Part shown: positions 33,453 to 42,100 of the stretch, piece by piece | Position numbering within the stretch: position 1 is the first letter of the stretch | Layout: each line of letters begins with the position of its first letter | NCBI RefSeq assembly: GCF_003258315.1 | Contig: NZ_CP030032.1 | Location: 1,588,001-1,652,000, forward strand | DNA from: Bradymonas sediminis | GTDB taxonomy: Bacteria > Myxococcota_A > Bradymonadia > Bradymonadales > Bradymonadaceae | Direction: 5' to 3' | Length of the DNA stretch: 64,000 nucleotides | Translations under genes and position numbers: made by a program | The notes under the pieces: generated by a model | Seen by the model: only the letters and a program-made list of their open reading frames with translations | What the model was told of the DNA's origin: nothing | Database searches by the model: none

Positions 33453-33566
33453 GAGTTGGGACCCATCCTGATTGCGTATGCGTCGCGCAAACGCTGCGCG
33501 GGCAAGTCTGTCGCCGCTTGCCCCTGTATACCATAAATACTCGCATCTAAGTTCTAGGCGAATTAT

Positions 33567-33609
33567 GGCAAATAAGAAGGCCCGCCGCGAAGATGAATTC
33601 GGGCGGGCC
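33567..33609 (-). terminator. Terminator of the EF-hand-like lipoprotein gene
   Basis: GGCCCGCC ... GGCGGGCC stem with a 15-nt loop; the minus-strand continuation reads TTCTTATTTG. It lies 46 bp after the stop at 33655. Confidence 0.7.
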
Positions 33610-33654
33610 GTCGGGCGACTCAATTGAAGTCAATCAAGTTAGGGGGGGCGAAAC

Positions 33655-34824
33655 TTAAAGTCCCGGCGCGTTAGTGGGGTATCTTGTGATCGCTACCATC
33701 CAGAAATCAACCTCATTCATGGAGCCCTCCTCACAGCTAGCCTCCCGAGCGTTGCATGCCGCGATGATTCCGCCGGCCTCCTCGAAGCGGTGCAACGCTG
33801 CGGTCGCGTCCGCCAAGGAGTTGGAGGTCAAGGTATCGGCATCTGAGCTGCTCAATTCAATCATGATACTTGTACCATCGTACGGCGCTGGCATCTGGTT
33901 TGAGAGGCTCTCGAATCGGATTCTATCGTGCCGGGTGGAAGTGGTGCCGGTGTCATGAACCGTGACGAGCAGCGCGTCGGGTGCCGGATTGGTATAGAAT
34001 ACTTCGTCGCCGAGCGTGACGTAGATGCCATTCGGGGCGTCGGAGTATGCGTAGGTCGTCTGCCCGAATTCCTCGCCGCTCTCCGGTTGACTCGTATCGT
34101 AGACCAGATCCACCCTGCAGGGGGTGCCTGGCCCGAGCATATACGGGTAAAGACCGGTGGGGTTTAGAGCCATTTCAACCGTGCAAAAGAGCGTCAATTG
34201 CGGCTCGACGCAGGCGTTGGCGGGCTGCGAAAGGATCATCGAACCCGGGCATTTTTCCTCGCAGATAAATGTCGTCTGGGTGACTTCATCGACGTCGAGG
34301 ATGCCGTCTGCGCTGGTATCGGCGCCAACTTCGATGCGGCTTCCGCCGGCAGGGCAATTGTCGCCAAGGGGCTCTTCGTTCACCGCGACCAGGGTTTGAA
34401 CGCCATCTTCGCCGTCGACGGTATCGCAGACGTAGGATGTCTGAGTGACCTCATCGGCGCCGAGAGTCCCGTCGCTGTTGGTGTCGACGCCGGTCTGAAT
34501 GACCTTTCCTCCGTTTTCGCAGTTTTCGCCAGCGGGCTCATCGGCGAGGTTCACCAGGGCGCCGTCTTTTCCGGGGGCGCTATTGCAAATATAGGCGGTC
34601 TGCGCGACCTCATCGGCATCGAGTACCCCATTATCATTGGCGTCGAGACCGGTTTGAATAGCCTGCCCGCCATTTTCGCAATTTTCACCGGCGGACTCTT
34701 CGACGAGATTCACCAGAGAATTGTGCGCCTTTGAGCCGTTGCCTGAGGCGTCATCACCGCAGCCAAGGGCGCTGGTGGCCAATAAAGCGATCGCTGCGAG
34801 TGCTAAGATCTTTCTATTCATCAT
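33655..34824 (-). CDS. Lipoprotein with three EF-hand-like Ca-binding repeats
   Basis: 389 aa from the ATG at 34824, where the signal MMNRKILALAAIALLATSALGC begins. Three repeats of about 50 residues follow: EESAGENCENGGQAIQTGLD then DANDNGVLDADEV, DTNSDGTLGADEV and DTSADGILDVDEV, each followed by QT-x-Y/F-I/V-C. The D-x-D/N-x-G-x-L-x-x-D-E core resembles EF-hand or dockerin calcium loops. The C-terminal 200 residues are a separate domain with scattered Cys. Probably surface-exposed and calcium-stabilised. Function unknown; GC is somewhat lower than the surroundings. Confidence 0.8.
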   Translation of the reverse strand: MMNRKILALAAIALLATSALGCGDDASGNGSKAHNSLVNLVEESAGENCENGGQAIQTGLDANDNGVLDADEVAQTAYICNSAPGKDGALVNLADEPAGENCENGGKVIQTGVDTNSDGTLGADEVTQTSYVCDTVDGEDGVQTLVAVNEEPLGDNCPAGGSRIEVGADTSADGILDVDEVTQTTFICEEKCPGSMILSQPANACVEPQLTLFCTVEMALNPTGLYPYMLGPGTPCRVDLVYDTSQPESGEEFGQTTYAYSDAPNGIYVTLGDEVFYTNPAPDALLVTVHDTGTTSTRHDRIRFESLSNQMPAPYDGTSIMIELSSSDADTLTSNSLADATAALHRFEEAGGIIAACNAREASCEEGSMNEVDFWMVAITRYPTNAPGL

Positions 34825-35163
34825 CGTATCCAGTGTTGCTGAGTAAATAAAACAAAGCTGTCCCAAACTTGTGTGTCTTAATTCGCAACATAAAGTTTCT
34901 TTCGGGTTTGGACAATGTGGTTGTGTGAGGAAATCGCTTGTTTGGGCGACCGTTCGCCGGCATAAAAAAATTGACCGCATCTCTACGTCGGGTACCGTGG
35001 TTGTCGGTGTTGCACTTAGGCGGTGTCACGGATTGAGGAATACCGACCTAAAAATTGAATCCGCTGGCCATGCCAGGAGGGCAAATACGCATAAGGAAGT
35101 GCGTGCCGGTCGGATTCGGAAGGGATGCAACGAAACGACATATTTACGGATACGGAGATCCTT
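34825..35163. other. Divergent intergenic region
   Basis: 339 bp between the EF-hand-like lipoprotein gene and the PilZ gene. The first half is AT-rich and probably carries the lipoprotein promoter. GGAG at about 35153 belongs to the PilZ gene. No RNA gene or hairpin stands out. Confidence 0.5.
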
Positions 35164-35589
35164 ATGTTCGCGCACAATCTCGAAGATTCGAATATTCGCC
35201 GCACCCCCCAGGCTCAGCCCACCTTTAACGGCATTCGGCGCTATAATCGCTGCCAGATGACCCTCGACGTGGTCGTGCAGGACCAGGATGGCTGGGAGAT
35301 TCCGCTGGAGAGCGTGGACATCAGCCCCACCGGCATCTTCGTGCGCTCGAATTTCCTCTTCGAGGTCGGCGAGGTGCACACGTTGATCTTCGAGGTCCAG
35401 GGCAAGGGGCTCTTTCGGGTTCAAGGGCGCGTGGCGCGGGTCGAAGAGCCCGACGCTCAGGCCGATTACGCAGGTCTAGGCGGACTCGGCGCGATGAGCG
35501 CGAGCATGACCCCCGGCATGGGCTATGAATTTATCGAAACCCACGAAAAAACCTGGCAGGACCTCTGCGCGGTCGTCGCGGGCGTCTGA
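35164..35589 (+). CDS. PilZ domain protein
   Basis: 141 aa from the ATG at 35164, which has GGAG 8 nt upstream (an in-frame ATG at 35125 lacks this). PilZ hallmarks: an Arg-rich GIRRYNRCQ segment equivalent to R-x-x-x-R and the (D/N)-x-S-x-x-G motif in SVDISPTGIFVRS, followed by the barrel strands (VHTLIFEVQGKGLFRVQGRVARV). Such domains bind cyclic-di-GMP and act on motility or envelope functions, in myxobacteria often gliding. No effector domain is attached. Confidence 0.85.
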   Translation: MFAHNLEDSNIRRTPQAQPTFNGIRRYNRCQMTLDVVVQDQDGWEIPLESVDISPTGIFVRSNFLFEVGEVHTLIFEVQGKGLFRVQGRVARVEEPDAQADYAGLGGLGAMSASMTPGMGYEFIETHEKTWQDLCAVVAGV

Positions 35590-35725
35590 GCTTCGGTATC
35601 TGCTTCGAATTAAAGGCGTTTTATCGCTTTATATTCAGGGTTTATGGGTTGAGTTCTTGTGCTTTTGGGCGTATGAACGCCGCGCTGAACGCCCCGTCAG
35701 TTCTCCACTTTGGTGACGAAACTCC

Positions 35726-36622
35726 GTGAAAAACGCTCAGAAATCCCAGCGGATTCCGTTTTTTAAATACCACGGATTGGGTAATGATTTCGCGGTGTTA
35801 CGTACCCGTGATTTCAGCGATGGGCGACCCGCGGAAGAGGTCGACTTCGGCGCGAAAGCGGTCATGCTTTGCGACCGAAATCGTGGCATCGGCGCCGACG
35901 GCTTATTGTTGCTGTGGCTTCCGGAAGACGGCGATGATTCCGCAGAACTCGCCCCAAATTCAGCCCGCATGATCATCTATAATCGGGACGGCACTCGCCC
36001 CGAGATGTGCGGAAATGGCGTGCGCTGCGTGGCGCGTTATCTGATTGAGCACGAAGGGTTTTCTGCGCATGATTTGCAGATTGTCAGTGACGCCGGGCCT
36101 CGCGCGTGTCGCTTGTTGATGGGCGGCGCGGAGGCGTCCGCGCGAGAAGATGATGTCTGGCAAATTGAGGTTGATATGGGGGCGGCGAGCATCGCGCCCC
36201 AGAATATCGACCTCGAAGAACAAGGGCAGGCGTTTTCGCTGGTTCGCGTGAATATGGGCAATCCGCACGCGGTGGCCTTTGAGCGAGACGTCAATGATGT
36301 TGAGTTGTTGGAGTGCTTCGGCAGCCGATTGAACGCCGCGCACCCGGCTTTTCCGACCGGGGTGAACCTGGAGTTCGTCGAGCAGGTCGGCCCGCAAAGA
36401 CTGCGCGCGAGCGTATTTGAGCGCGGGGTAGGGCGCACCCTGGCATGTGGCACGGGCGCCTGCGCCGTCGCGGCCGCCGCGGTTCAAACGGGCCGATGCG
36501 ACCCGGCGTTTCCGGTGGAGGTCGAACTCCCCGGCGGCGCACTCTCCATCACCCTGCGTGACGGGCGCGTCTGGATGGCCGGGCCGGTCGAAGCGGTCTT
36601 TGATGGTCGCATCAAAAAATAA
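35726..36622 (+). CDS. dapF: Diaminopimelate epimerase
   Basis: 298 aa. Motifs: FFKYHGLGNDFAVL at the N-terminus; RNRGIGADGLLL; the first catalytic Cys in RPEMCGNGVRCVARYL; substrate region VNMGNPHAV; the second catalytic Cys in GVGRTLACGTGACAVAAAA. Interconverts LL- and meso-diaminopimelate for lysine and peptidoglycan synthesis in the cytosol. Slightly longer than average because of a 20-residue insert near 115-135. No other dap genes are adjacent; the next gene is a micro-lipoprotein 69 bp downstream. Confidence 0.97.
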   Translation: MKNAQKSQRIPFFKYHGLGNDFAVLRTRDFSDGRPAEEVDFGAKAVMLCDRNRGIGADGLLLLWLPEDGDDSAELAPNSARMIIYNRDGTRPEMCGNGVRCVARYLIEHEGFSAHDLQIVSDAGPRACRLLMGGAEASAREDDVWQIEVDMGAASIAPQNIDLEEQGQAFSLVRVNMGNPHAVAFERDVNDVELLECFGSRLNAAHPAFPTGVNLEFVEQVGPQRLRASVFERGVGRTLACGTGACAVAAAAVQTGRCDPAFPVEVELPGGALSITLRDGRVWMAGPVEAVFDGRIKK

Positions 36623-36691
36623 CACGAACGATATACATACCTTTTAATTTCGCACCGAGTTGACCTCGATAGATAGCAATAAGGAATAAAG

Positions 36692-36850
36692 ATGACCCAG
36701 AGCCGACTGATCAAATTCGCGATTTTACTTGTCTCCGCCATCTGCCTCAGCGGGTGTGAGGGCGAGTTTCTGGTCTTCGGAAATATGGCCACGATGGGGA
36801 TCACCTGCGCGATGCTCTATTCGACCGTTCGCGTGAAAAAAGACGCTTAA
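36692..36850 (+). CDS. 52-aa micro-lipoprotein
   Basis: Clear ribosome site (AAGGAATAAAG then ATG). Product MTQSRLIKFAILLVSAICLSGC: a lipoprotein signal with lipobox LSGC. After cleavage about 30 residues remain (EGEFLVFGNMATMGITCAM...), hydrophobic in the middle, ending VRVKKDA. The size and context suggest a small envelope peptide; no family recognised. Lies 69 bp downstream of dapF on the same strand. Confidence 0.65.
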   Translation: MTQSRLIKFAILLVSAICLSGCEGEFLVFGNMATMGITCAMLYSTVRVKKDA

Positions 36851-36927
36851 GTAGGCCGCCTATGTAGTTTCTAAGGCACCTGGTTTTGGTCTGCATCATC
36901 GGGCCAAATGACTCGTGGGAGTACGCT

Positions 36928-37575
36928 ATGAAGATTGAGGACGCATTAAAACCCGAGGTTAGCCCCTACGTTTTTTTCACGGAATATGTCCCTGAATTAT
37001 TCGAGGCGCGCCGGGAGCTGTTTTGCGAGTCATCCGAAGTCGACGTGATCGTGTCGGTCTATTTTAGCGATACCGACGCGCGCTATACCTGCGAATTTCG
37101 CGCCGATGGGTGCACCGTCGAGTGCGATGAGATGATTGATTTCCCGGTCGCCACCATCATTGGCAATGAGTCCGATTGGGAAGACTTCAAGCGCCATATG
37201 CTCGAGATTCTGGTGCCGCTGGAGCGGCGGGCCAATGATTATCGCGACCGCGCGGCGGCGAGCATGAGCCGGCTGACCGCTGAATTTTTGGAGCAGTTAG
37301 AGCGCTTTGACGGCGTCTTCGAGTGCACGCTGACGGCGGAGGGCCTCGATGCTCCCATCGAAGTCGAGCTGGTCCTCAATGATTATGATGCCCCCGACGG
37401 CGCTGCGCGCCTGCGGCTCGGCGCGTCGTTTGAGACCGGGATGGCCCTGGCCACCGGCGAGATCTTCCCGACCGACTTGCCCGACCGTGTGCGCGTCGGC
37501 GGGGAGCTGAGCCTGGGGCTCGAAATCGGAGGGCTCTTGCTCAAGCATTTCCCGGAGCTTGAATCGCGCGGCTGA
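36928..37575 (+). CDS. Hypothetical protein, possibly SCP2-like
   Basis: 215 aa from the ATG at 36928, which has GGGAG upstream; the frame opens 14 codons earlier. Acidic, no signal or membrane segment. Two similar halves (SEVDVIVSVYFSDTDARYTCEF ... CDEMIDFPVATIIGNESDWEDFKRHMLEIL and FECTLTAEGLDAPIEVELVLNDYD ... TGMALATGEIFPTDLPDRV) recall the alternating strands and lipid-pocket helix of SCP2 sterol-carrier domains. This is a pattern impression, not a motif match. Followed by a strong terminator. Confidence 0.65.
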   Translation: MKIEDALKPEVSPYVFFTEYVPELFEARRELFCESSEVDVIVSVYFSDTDARYTCEFRADGCTVECDEMIDFPVATIIGNESDWEDFKRHMLEILVPLERRANDYRDRAAASMSRLTAEFLEQLERFDGVFECTLTAEGLDAPIEVELVLNDYDAPDGAARLRLGASFETGMALATGEIFPTDLPDRVRVGGELSLGLEIGGLLLKHFPELESRG

Positions 37576-37630
37576 GCGCCGGCGGGTTATTCTCCGGCAG
37601 GAGTGACAAATAAAGGATGTGCTCAAAAAG

Positions 37631-37668
37631 GAAGCGCCGAGGCAATATTTGCCTCGGCGCTTCTTTAT
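37631..37668 (+). terminator. Rho-independent terminator
   Basis: Perfect 15-bp stem GAAGCGCCGAGGCAA / TTGCCTCGGCGCTTC with a 3-nt loop, followed by TTTATTG. Ends the unit of the 215-aa hypothetical gene. Confidence 0.9.
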
Positions 37669-38066
37669 TGGGAATGACTCATTCAACAATAGGGCAACAT
37701 TGCATTTTAGCGGTGGCCTTCCGAGCCCAAAATACATCCATTTCATACATTCGTTGGGGAGTAGAGCAGGAAGTGTGCCAACTTGAAGCGAGCACATCTT
37801 CGGAAATTCAACACGCTCCTGAGGCGTTCTATCCACTCGTGTGCACGGGCGGCGCCCGCAGCGTCTAGCCGGGTGTGCCTGATGTGAGGACATGAATGTC
37901 CGAGTGGATAAACCTCTGTCCACTCGGCTCGGGGCGCGCACTTTTAGTGGTGGCGCCGCGGTGTGCTCGGCGATTTTTAGAAGTTGCCCTTTACCCGGGG
38001 CTTCGGCTGCTTAGGTTGGTGCACCGGATTGGATTGGGTTTGTAATCTGCGCTGTAGGGACTGCTA
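37669..38066. other. Gene-poor stretch with a 9-bp inverted repeat
   Basis: About 400 bp without a credible gene. An inverted repeat CCGAGTGGA (37900-37908) / TCCACTCGG (37919-37927) stands out. Open frames on both strands cross the preceding terminator or lack start signals and are not convincing. The end of the region carries AGGGA before the next gene's ATG. Confidence 0.5.
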
Positions 38067-39107
38067 ATGAATTCGCTGCGATTGAAAAAAACGATGGGTC
38101 TTCGACGAGTGGTCGCGGCGATACTATTCTCAATGGTTTTGGTCTTTTCAGGGAACGTCAGCGTCTTCGACAAGGGGGCACTTGCTCAGGATTGGGTCGC
38201 CAGCGCGCAGGCCCAGATTCCGCCGGAGCAAATGACCACAAAGGCGATGCCCGCCGATGGCCTGACCTTCCACTTCCTTAAGCGATACAGCCCGGCGATT
38301 GAGAAGCTCGCCGAGGAGGCGCCCGCGCTGCGCGAGCGCGCCCACCAGAACCTGGGGTTGGTTGATCCCGCGCCGATTGACGTGTGGATTTTGCCGAAGG
38401 TCTCGGACTATTACGCGCTGCGCGGCGAGCCAAATCGCGCGCCGGAATGGGCGGTGGGGCTGTCGCTTTCGGGGCGAAGCACCATCATCGTCGCCCACGG
38501 CGGGCAGCGTACGCCGGATGACGTGATGTTCACCTATGCCCACGAACTCGCCCATGTCGCGGTTGACCATGCGCGCGGCGATGTGCCGGTGCCGCGCTGG
38601 TTTCATGAGGGGTTCGCGGTGATGATGGCCCAGGAGTGGACCCCGGAGCGCAGCGAGAAGCTCTCCCAGGCCGCGGCGAGGGGGCAATTGCAGCCGTTCT
38701 CGAAGCTGACGCGGACTTTCCCGTCGCATCAGATGTCGGTGTCTTTGGCCTATGACCAGAGCTTTCATTTCGTGCGCTGGATGCAGGATAAATACGGCGC
38801 GGACTTCTGGGCGCGGGTGATGCGCCAGATGGAAGGAGGCGCGGACTTCGACGGCGCGATTCGGGCCGAGGCGGGCATCACGTTGCCTGAAATCGAGTCT
38901 CAGTGGCACGAGCAGCTCAGTTCATCGACCAATCGCTGGTCGATACTGGCCGATGAGACCATAATATTTTTTGGCGTTTCGCTTCTTTTCATATTAGCCT
39001 ATATTCGTGCGCGCAGCCGCCGACGTCGCCAATTGGCATCAATGGAAGATGACAATAGCGACGAATGGCGCTACGACCCAGCACGCTACCCGCTTCCCGG
39101 GGATTAA
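38067..39107 (+). CDS. MA-family (gluzincin) membrane metallopeptidase
   Basis: 346 aa. The N-terminal hydrophobic stretch (residues 11-35) acts as signal or anchor. The catalytic domain has YAHELAHVAVDH (HExxH zinc site) and the downstream glutamate in RWFHEGFAVMMAQEW, the arrangement of gluzincin peptidases of the MA family. A C-terminal membrane helix (ETIIFFGVSLLFILAYI) is followed by an Arg-rich cytosolic tail. Expected to work on the periplasmic side, cleaving unknown proteins. The big TPR gene starts 86 bp after its stop and is probably co-transcribed. Confidence 0.85.
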   Translation: MNSLRLKKTMGLRRVVAAILFSMVLVFSGNVSVFDKGALAQDWVASAQAQIPPEQMTTKAMPADGLTFHFLKRYSPAIEKLAEEAPALRERAHQNLGLVDPAPIDVWILPKVSDYYALRGEPNRAPEWAVGLSLSGRSTIIVAHGGQRTPDDVMFTYAHELAHVAVDHARGDVPVPRWFHEGFAVMMAQEWTPERSEKLSQAAARGQLQPFSKLTRTFPSHQMSVSLAYDQSFHFVRWMQDKYGADFWARVMRQMEGGADFDGAIRAEAGITLPEIESQWHEQLSSSTNRWSILADETIIFFGVSLLFILAYIRARSRRRRQLASMEDDNSDEWRYDPARYPLPGD

Positions 39108-39192
39108 AGAGTACCGCCGTAAGAGCGCTATCAAGGATGATGCGCCCGGCAGTCGTATTGGGAGGCGATTGACTCAGCTAAGGATGGCTACG

Positions 39193-42100
39193 ATGGCGCA
39201 TACCACCCTCGATCTCACTCCACGTATAAATCGACGCAGCGGTCCCGAAGACGGGCGCGCCGCGAAATTTCGTCGCGCATCGGTGCCCGGCGAATCGGGT
39301 CAATCCTCGATGGAATCGACCGCGCGCCGTGCGGCGTATCGCCCGCGCGAAGAAGTCGCGGTGCGACGCGATGTGGTCGAAGAGTTTCGAAATCGTCTGG
39401 AGCGCGACGCGACGCACACACCCGACGCGCCGGAGGCGGTCGAGGGCTCGCTGATCGGCATCGCGCGCGCGGAAGAGGCGCTGGGTCGCTTCGAAGAGGC
39501 GCGCCTTGCGCTCAAACGGCTATCCAATTTGGGAGATTTCTCGCCGGTGGTCTGGGCGCTTTCGCGGCGTTTGCACCGTCGGGAAGGGCGCCGCGAAGCC
39601 GCGCGCGATACGCTTCGGCGCGCCTATGAGGTCGCCGAGCCGAGCCTGGCTGTTTTGCTCAAACTCGAAGAATTGCGCCAGGATTGGCTTGACGATGCGC
39701 CGCCCAGCGAAGTCGCGGTCGCCTTGCATATTCTCGCCGGCGATATGGCTCAGCAATCCGGCGATTATACGCGTCTGTGGAAGACCCGCCTGGAGCTCGA
39801 CGCCCTTCTTGAGCAGGGGCGAATCGACCGGGTTGGCGAGGTCATCGCGCAGCGCGCTGTTGCGTTTGATGACGGCGAGATTGCCGATTTGATGCGCACG
39901 CGCTCGGCGATTTGGAGCGCGGTCTGGGGGGATGTGAGCGGCGCGGCGACCTTGCTCGAGCAGATTCATCAGCGCGCGCATCTTCGCGGTGACCTGGGTG
40001 AGTTCTTGGGCTCCCTCTATTTCGACCTGGGCGATCGCGAGTCGGCGACCACGCTGTATCGCGGGTTGTCCGAAGAGTCCGAGCTTGAGCCGACCGAAGC
40101 GGTCGGCGCGGCGATGCTTCAAGAGAGCGTCGCGCGCGACCTGGGCTCGGCCGACAAGATGTTGGCCGACCTCTGCGCGCGCGAGCCGGAGGATTGGACC
40201 GCGCTTCGGGTCCGCGAATCGCTGCTCGAGCGACATTTCACCGCGGCCGATGCCGGGGGCGATGACGCCGAGTCGGGCGGCGTGTCTGGCACCGGTACGT
40301 CGCTGATCGATGTCCTTAATATGCAACTCGAAGGGCCGTTGACCAACGGCGAGCGCATCACGAAGTTGACCCGGCTCGGGCGCCTCTACGAAGAGGAGGC
40401 TCAGGACCAGGTCGCCGCCGCCGAAGTCTACCGCGAAGCGCTGTCACTGAAGGCCGACCATCTTCCCGCGCTACGCGCGCTCGGGCGACTCTACGCTCAG
40501 CGCGATAATTTCTCGGGCCTCGTCGACCTTTACGAGCGCGAGATTGCGCAGATGCAGGGCGCCCCGAGTGTGTGGCGCCGGCACTTCCAGGCGGCCGAGC
40601 TCTATCGCGTGCGCCTCGAAAATCGAGTGCGCGCTCTCGACCATTATCGCCACGTGCTCGACCATCGCCCGCATTATTTGCCGGCCCTCAAAGCGGCCGC
40701 GGGACTCCTGGGCGAGCTGGGCCGATGGCGCGAATTGGCCGACCTCTTTTTGGCCTCGGTCGAGGTCGCGCCCAACCGCCGCCAGAAGATGTATCTGCTC
40801 GATAAGGTCGCCGAGGTGGCCGAGAACGAGCTGCAGAATTACGACGTCGCCATCGGCGCCTGGCAGGAAATTCTGATCCTCGACGACCAGCACCCGCGCG
40901 CCTTCGCGGCGCTGGGGCGCCTGTACGCGCGCACCGGTCAATTCGCCGAGTTGATCGAGTTGAATATGCGCGAGCTCGAGCTGGTGGAGGATGACGAAGA
41001 AGAGGCGGTGCTGCACCAAAAATGTGCCGAAATCGCCGAGCGTCATCTCGAGGACCCACAGCTCGCCGAGAAGCATTATCGCCGGGCCCTGGAGATTCTC
41101 CCCGACTTCCTGCCCGCACTTGAGGGGCTGGGGCGCATCTATATGCGCAATAAGCGCTGGGACGATATCATCGAGATGAGCGGGCGAGAGCTGCGCGAGA
41201 CCGATGACCCGCGCGAGACGATTCGCCGACTCGGGGCGCTTGCCGAAATCTTTGAGACCCAGCTCGACCGTAGCGAAGACGCGATTCGCATTTACGCGCG
41301 GATTCTCGAGATTGCCCCCGAAGACAACCACGCCCTGGAGTCGGCCCTGCGCTTGAATTATGCGCTCGGTCGTTTCGATCAGGTGGTGGTGTTGGTGGAG
41401 CGAAAGATCGCCGCGACCGACGACCCGCGCGCCTTCGCCGCGTTGCACGGCGAGTTGGCTGGAGTCGCTGAGTGGCAGCAGGGCGACCTGGCCGGGGCGT
41501 TCGCGCGCTATCTTATCGCCCTCGACGCCGAGCCCGGCAACGGCCATTGGCTCGCCGGTATCGCGCGGACCTGGTCGTATTCGAGCCTGTCGGTCGATGA
41601 GGTCGCGGACCGCCTCGAAAATAATGTCATGAAGCCGATGAACGCGCAGGCGCGCGACCGTTATTTCAAGGTCATCGCGCGTCTTCGCGAGCGGGCGCAC
41701 CAAAGCGCCGATGTCAGCCGAGCGTTTCGCACGCACGGCTCCACCGAGAGCCTGGAGAACCAGCTCGTGTTGGAGTTGGCGATGGCGCGCGGCGGAGAGC
41801 GCGAGGTCCTGCACCAATTCCGCCGGGCCAACCCGCAGCATCCGCTGGAGCGCTTGCTCGAGATCAAACGCGAGGGCCTTACGGTCGGCGATGTCGACGC
41901 GATTCGCGCGGCCATCGACGTGCTGGAGCCCTCGGAGCGGGCGATGCTTTTGGGCGAGTTGCCGGTGAATGTGGCGGCTGAGTTCTCGAGCCCCGAAGAC
42001 CCCGCCGAGCTGCGATTGTCGGCTGAGTTGGTGCGCGTGCTCGAAGGCGAAGTGCTGCGCAGCGACGAAGATTATCAATCCGAAGACCCGCTGGCGCTTC

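Noticed and set aside
37617-37868. 83-aa ORF after the 215-aa hypothetical gene
   Set aside because: It runs across a perfect terminator hairpin and has no ribosome site.
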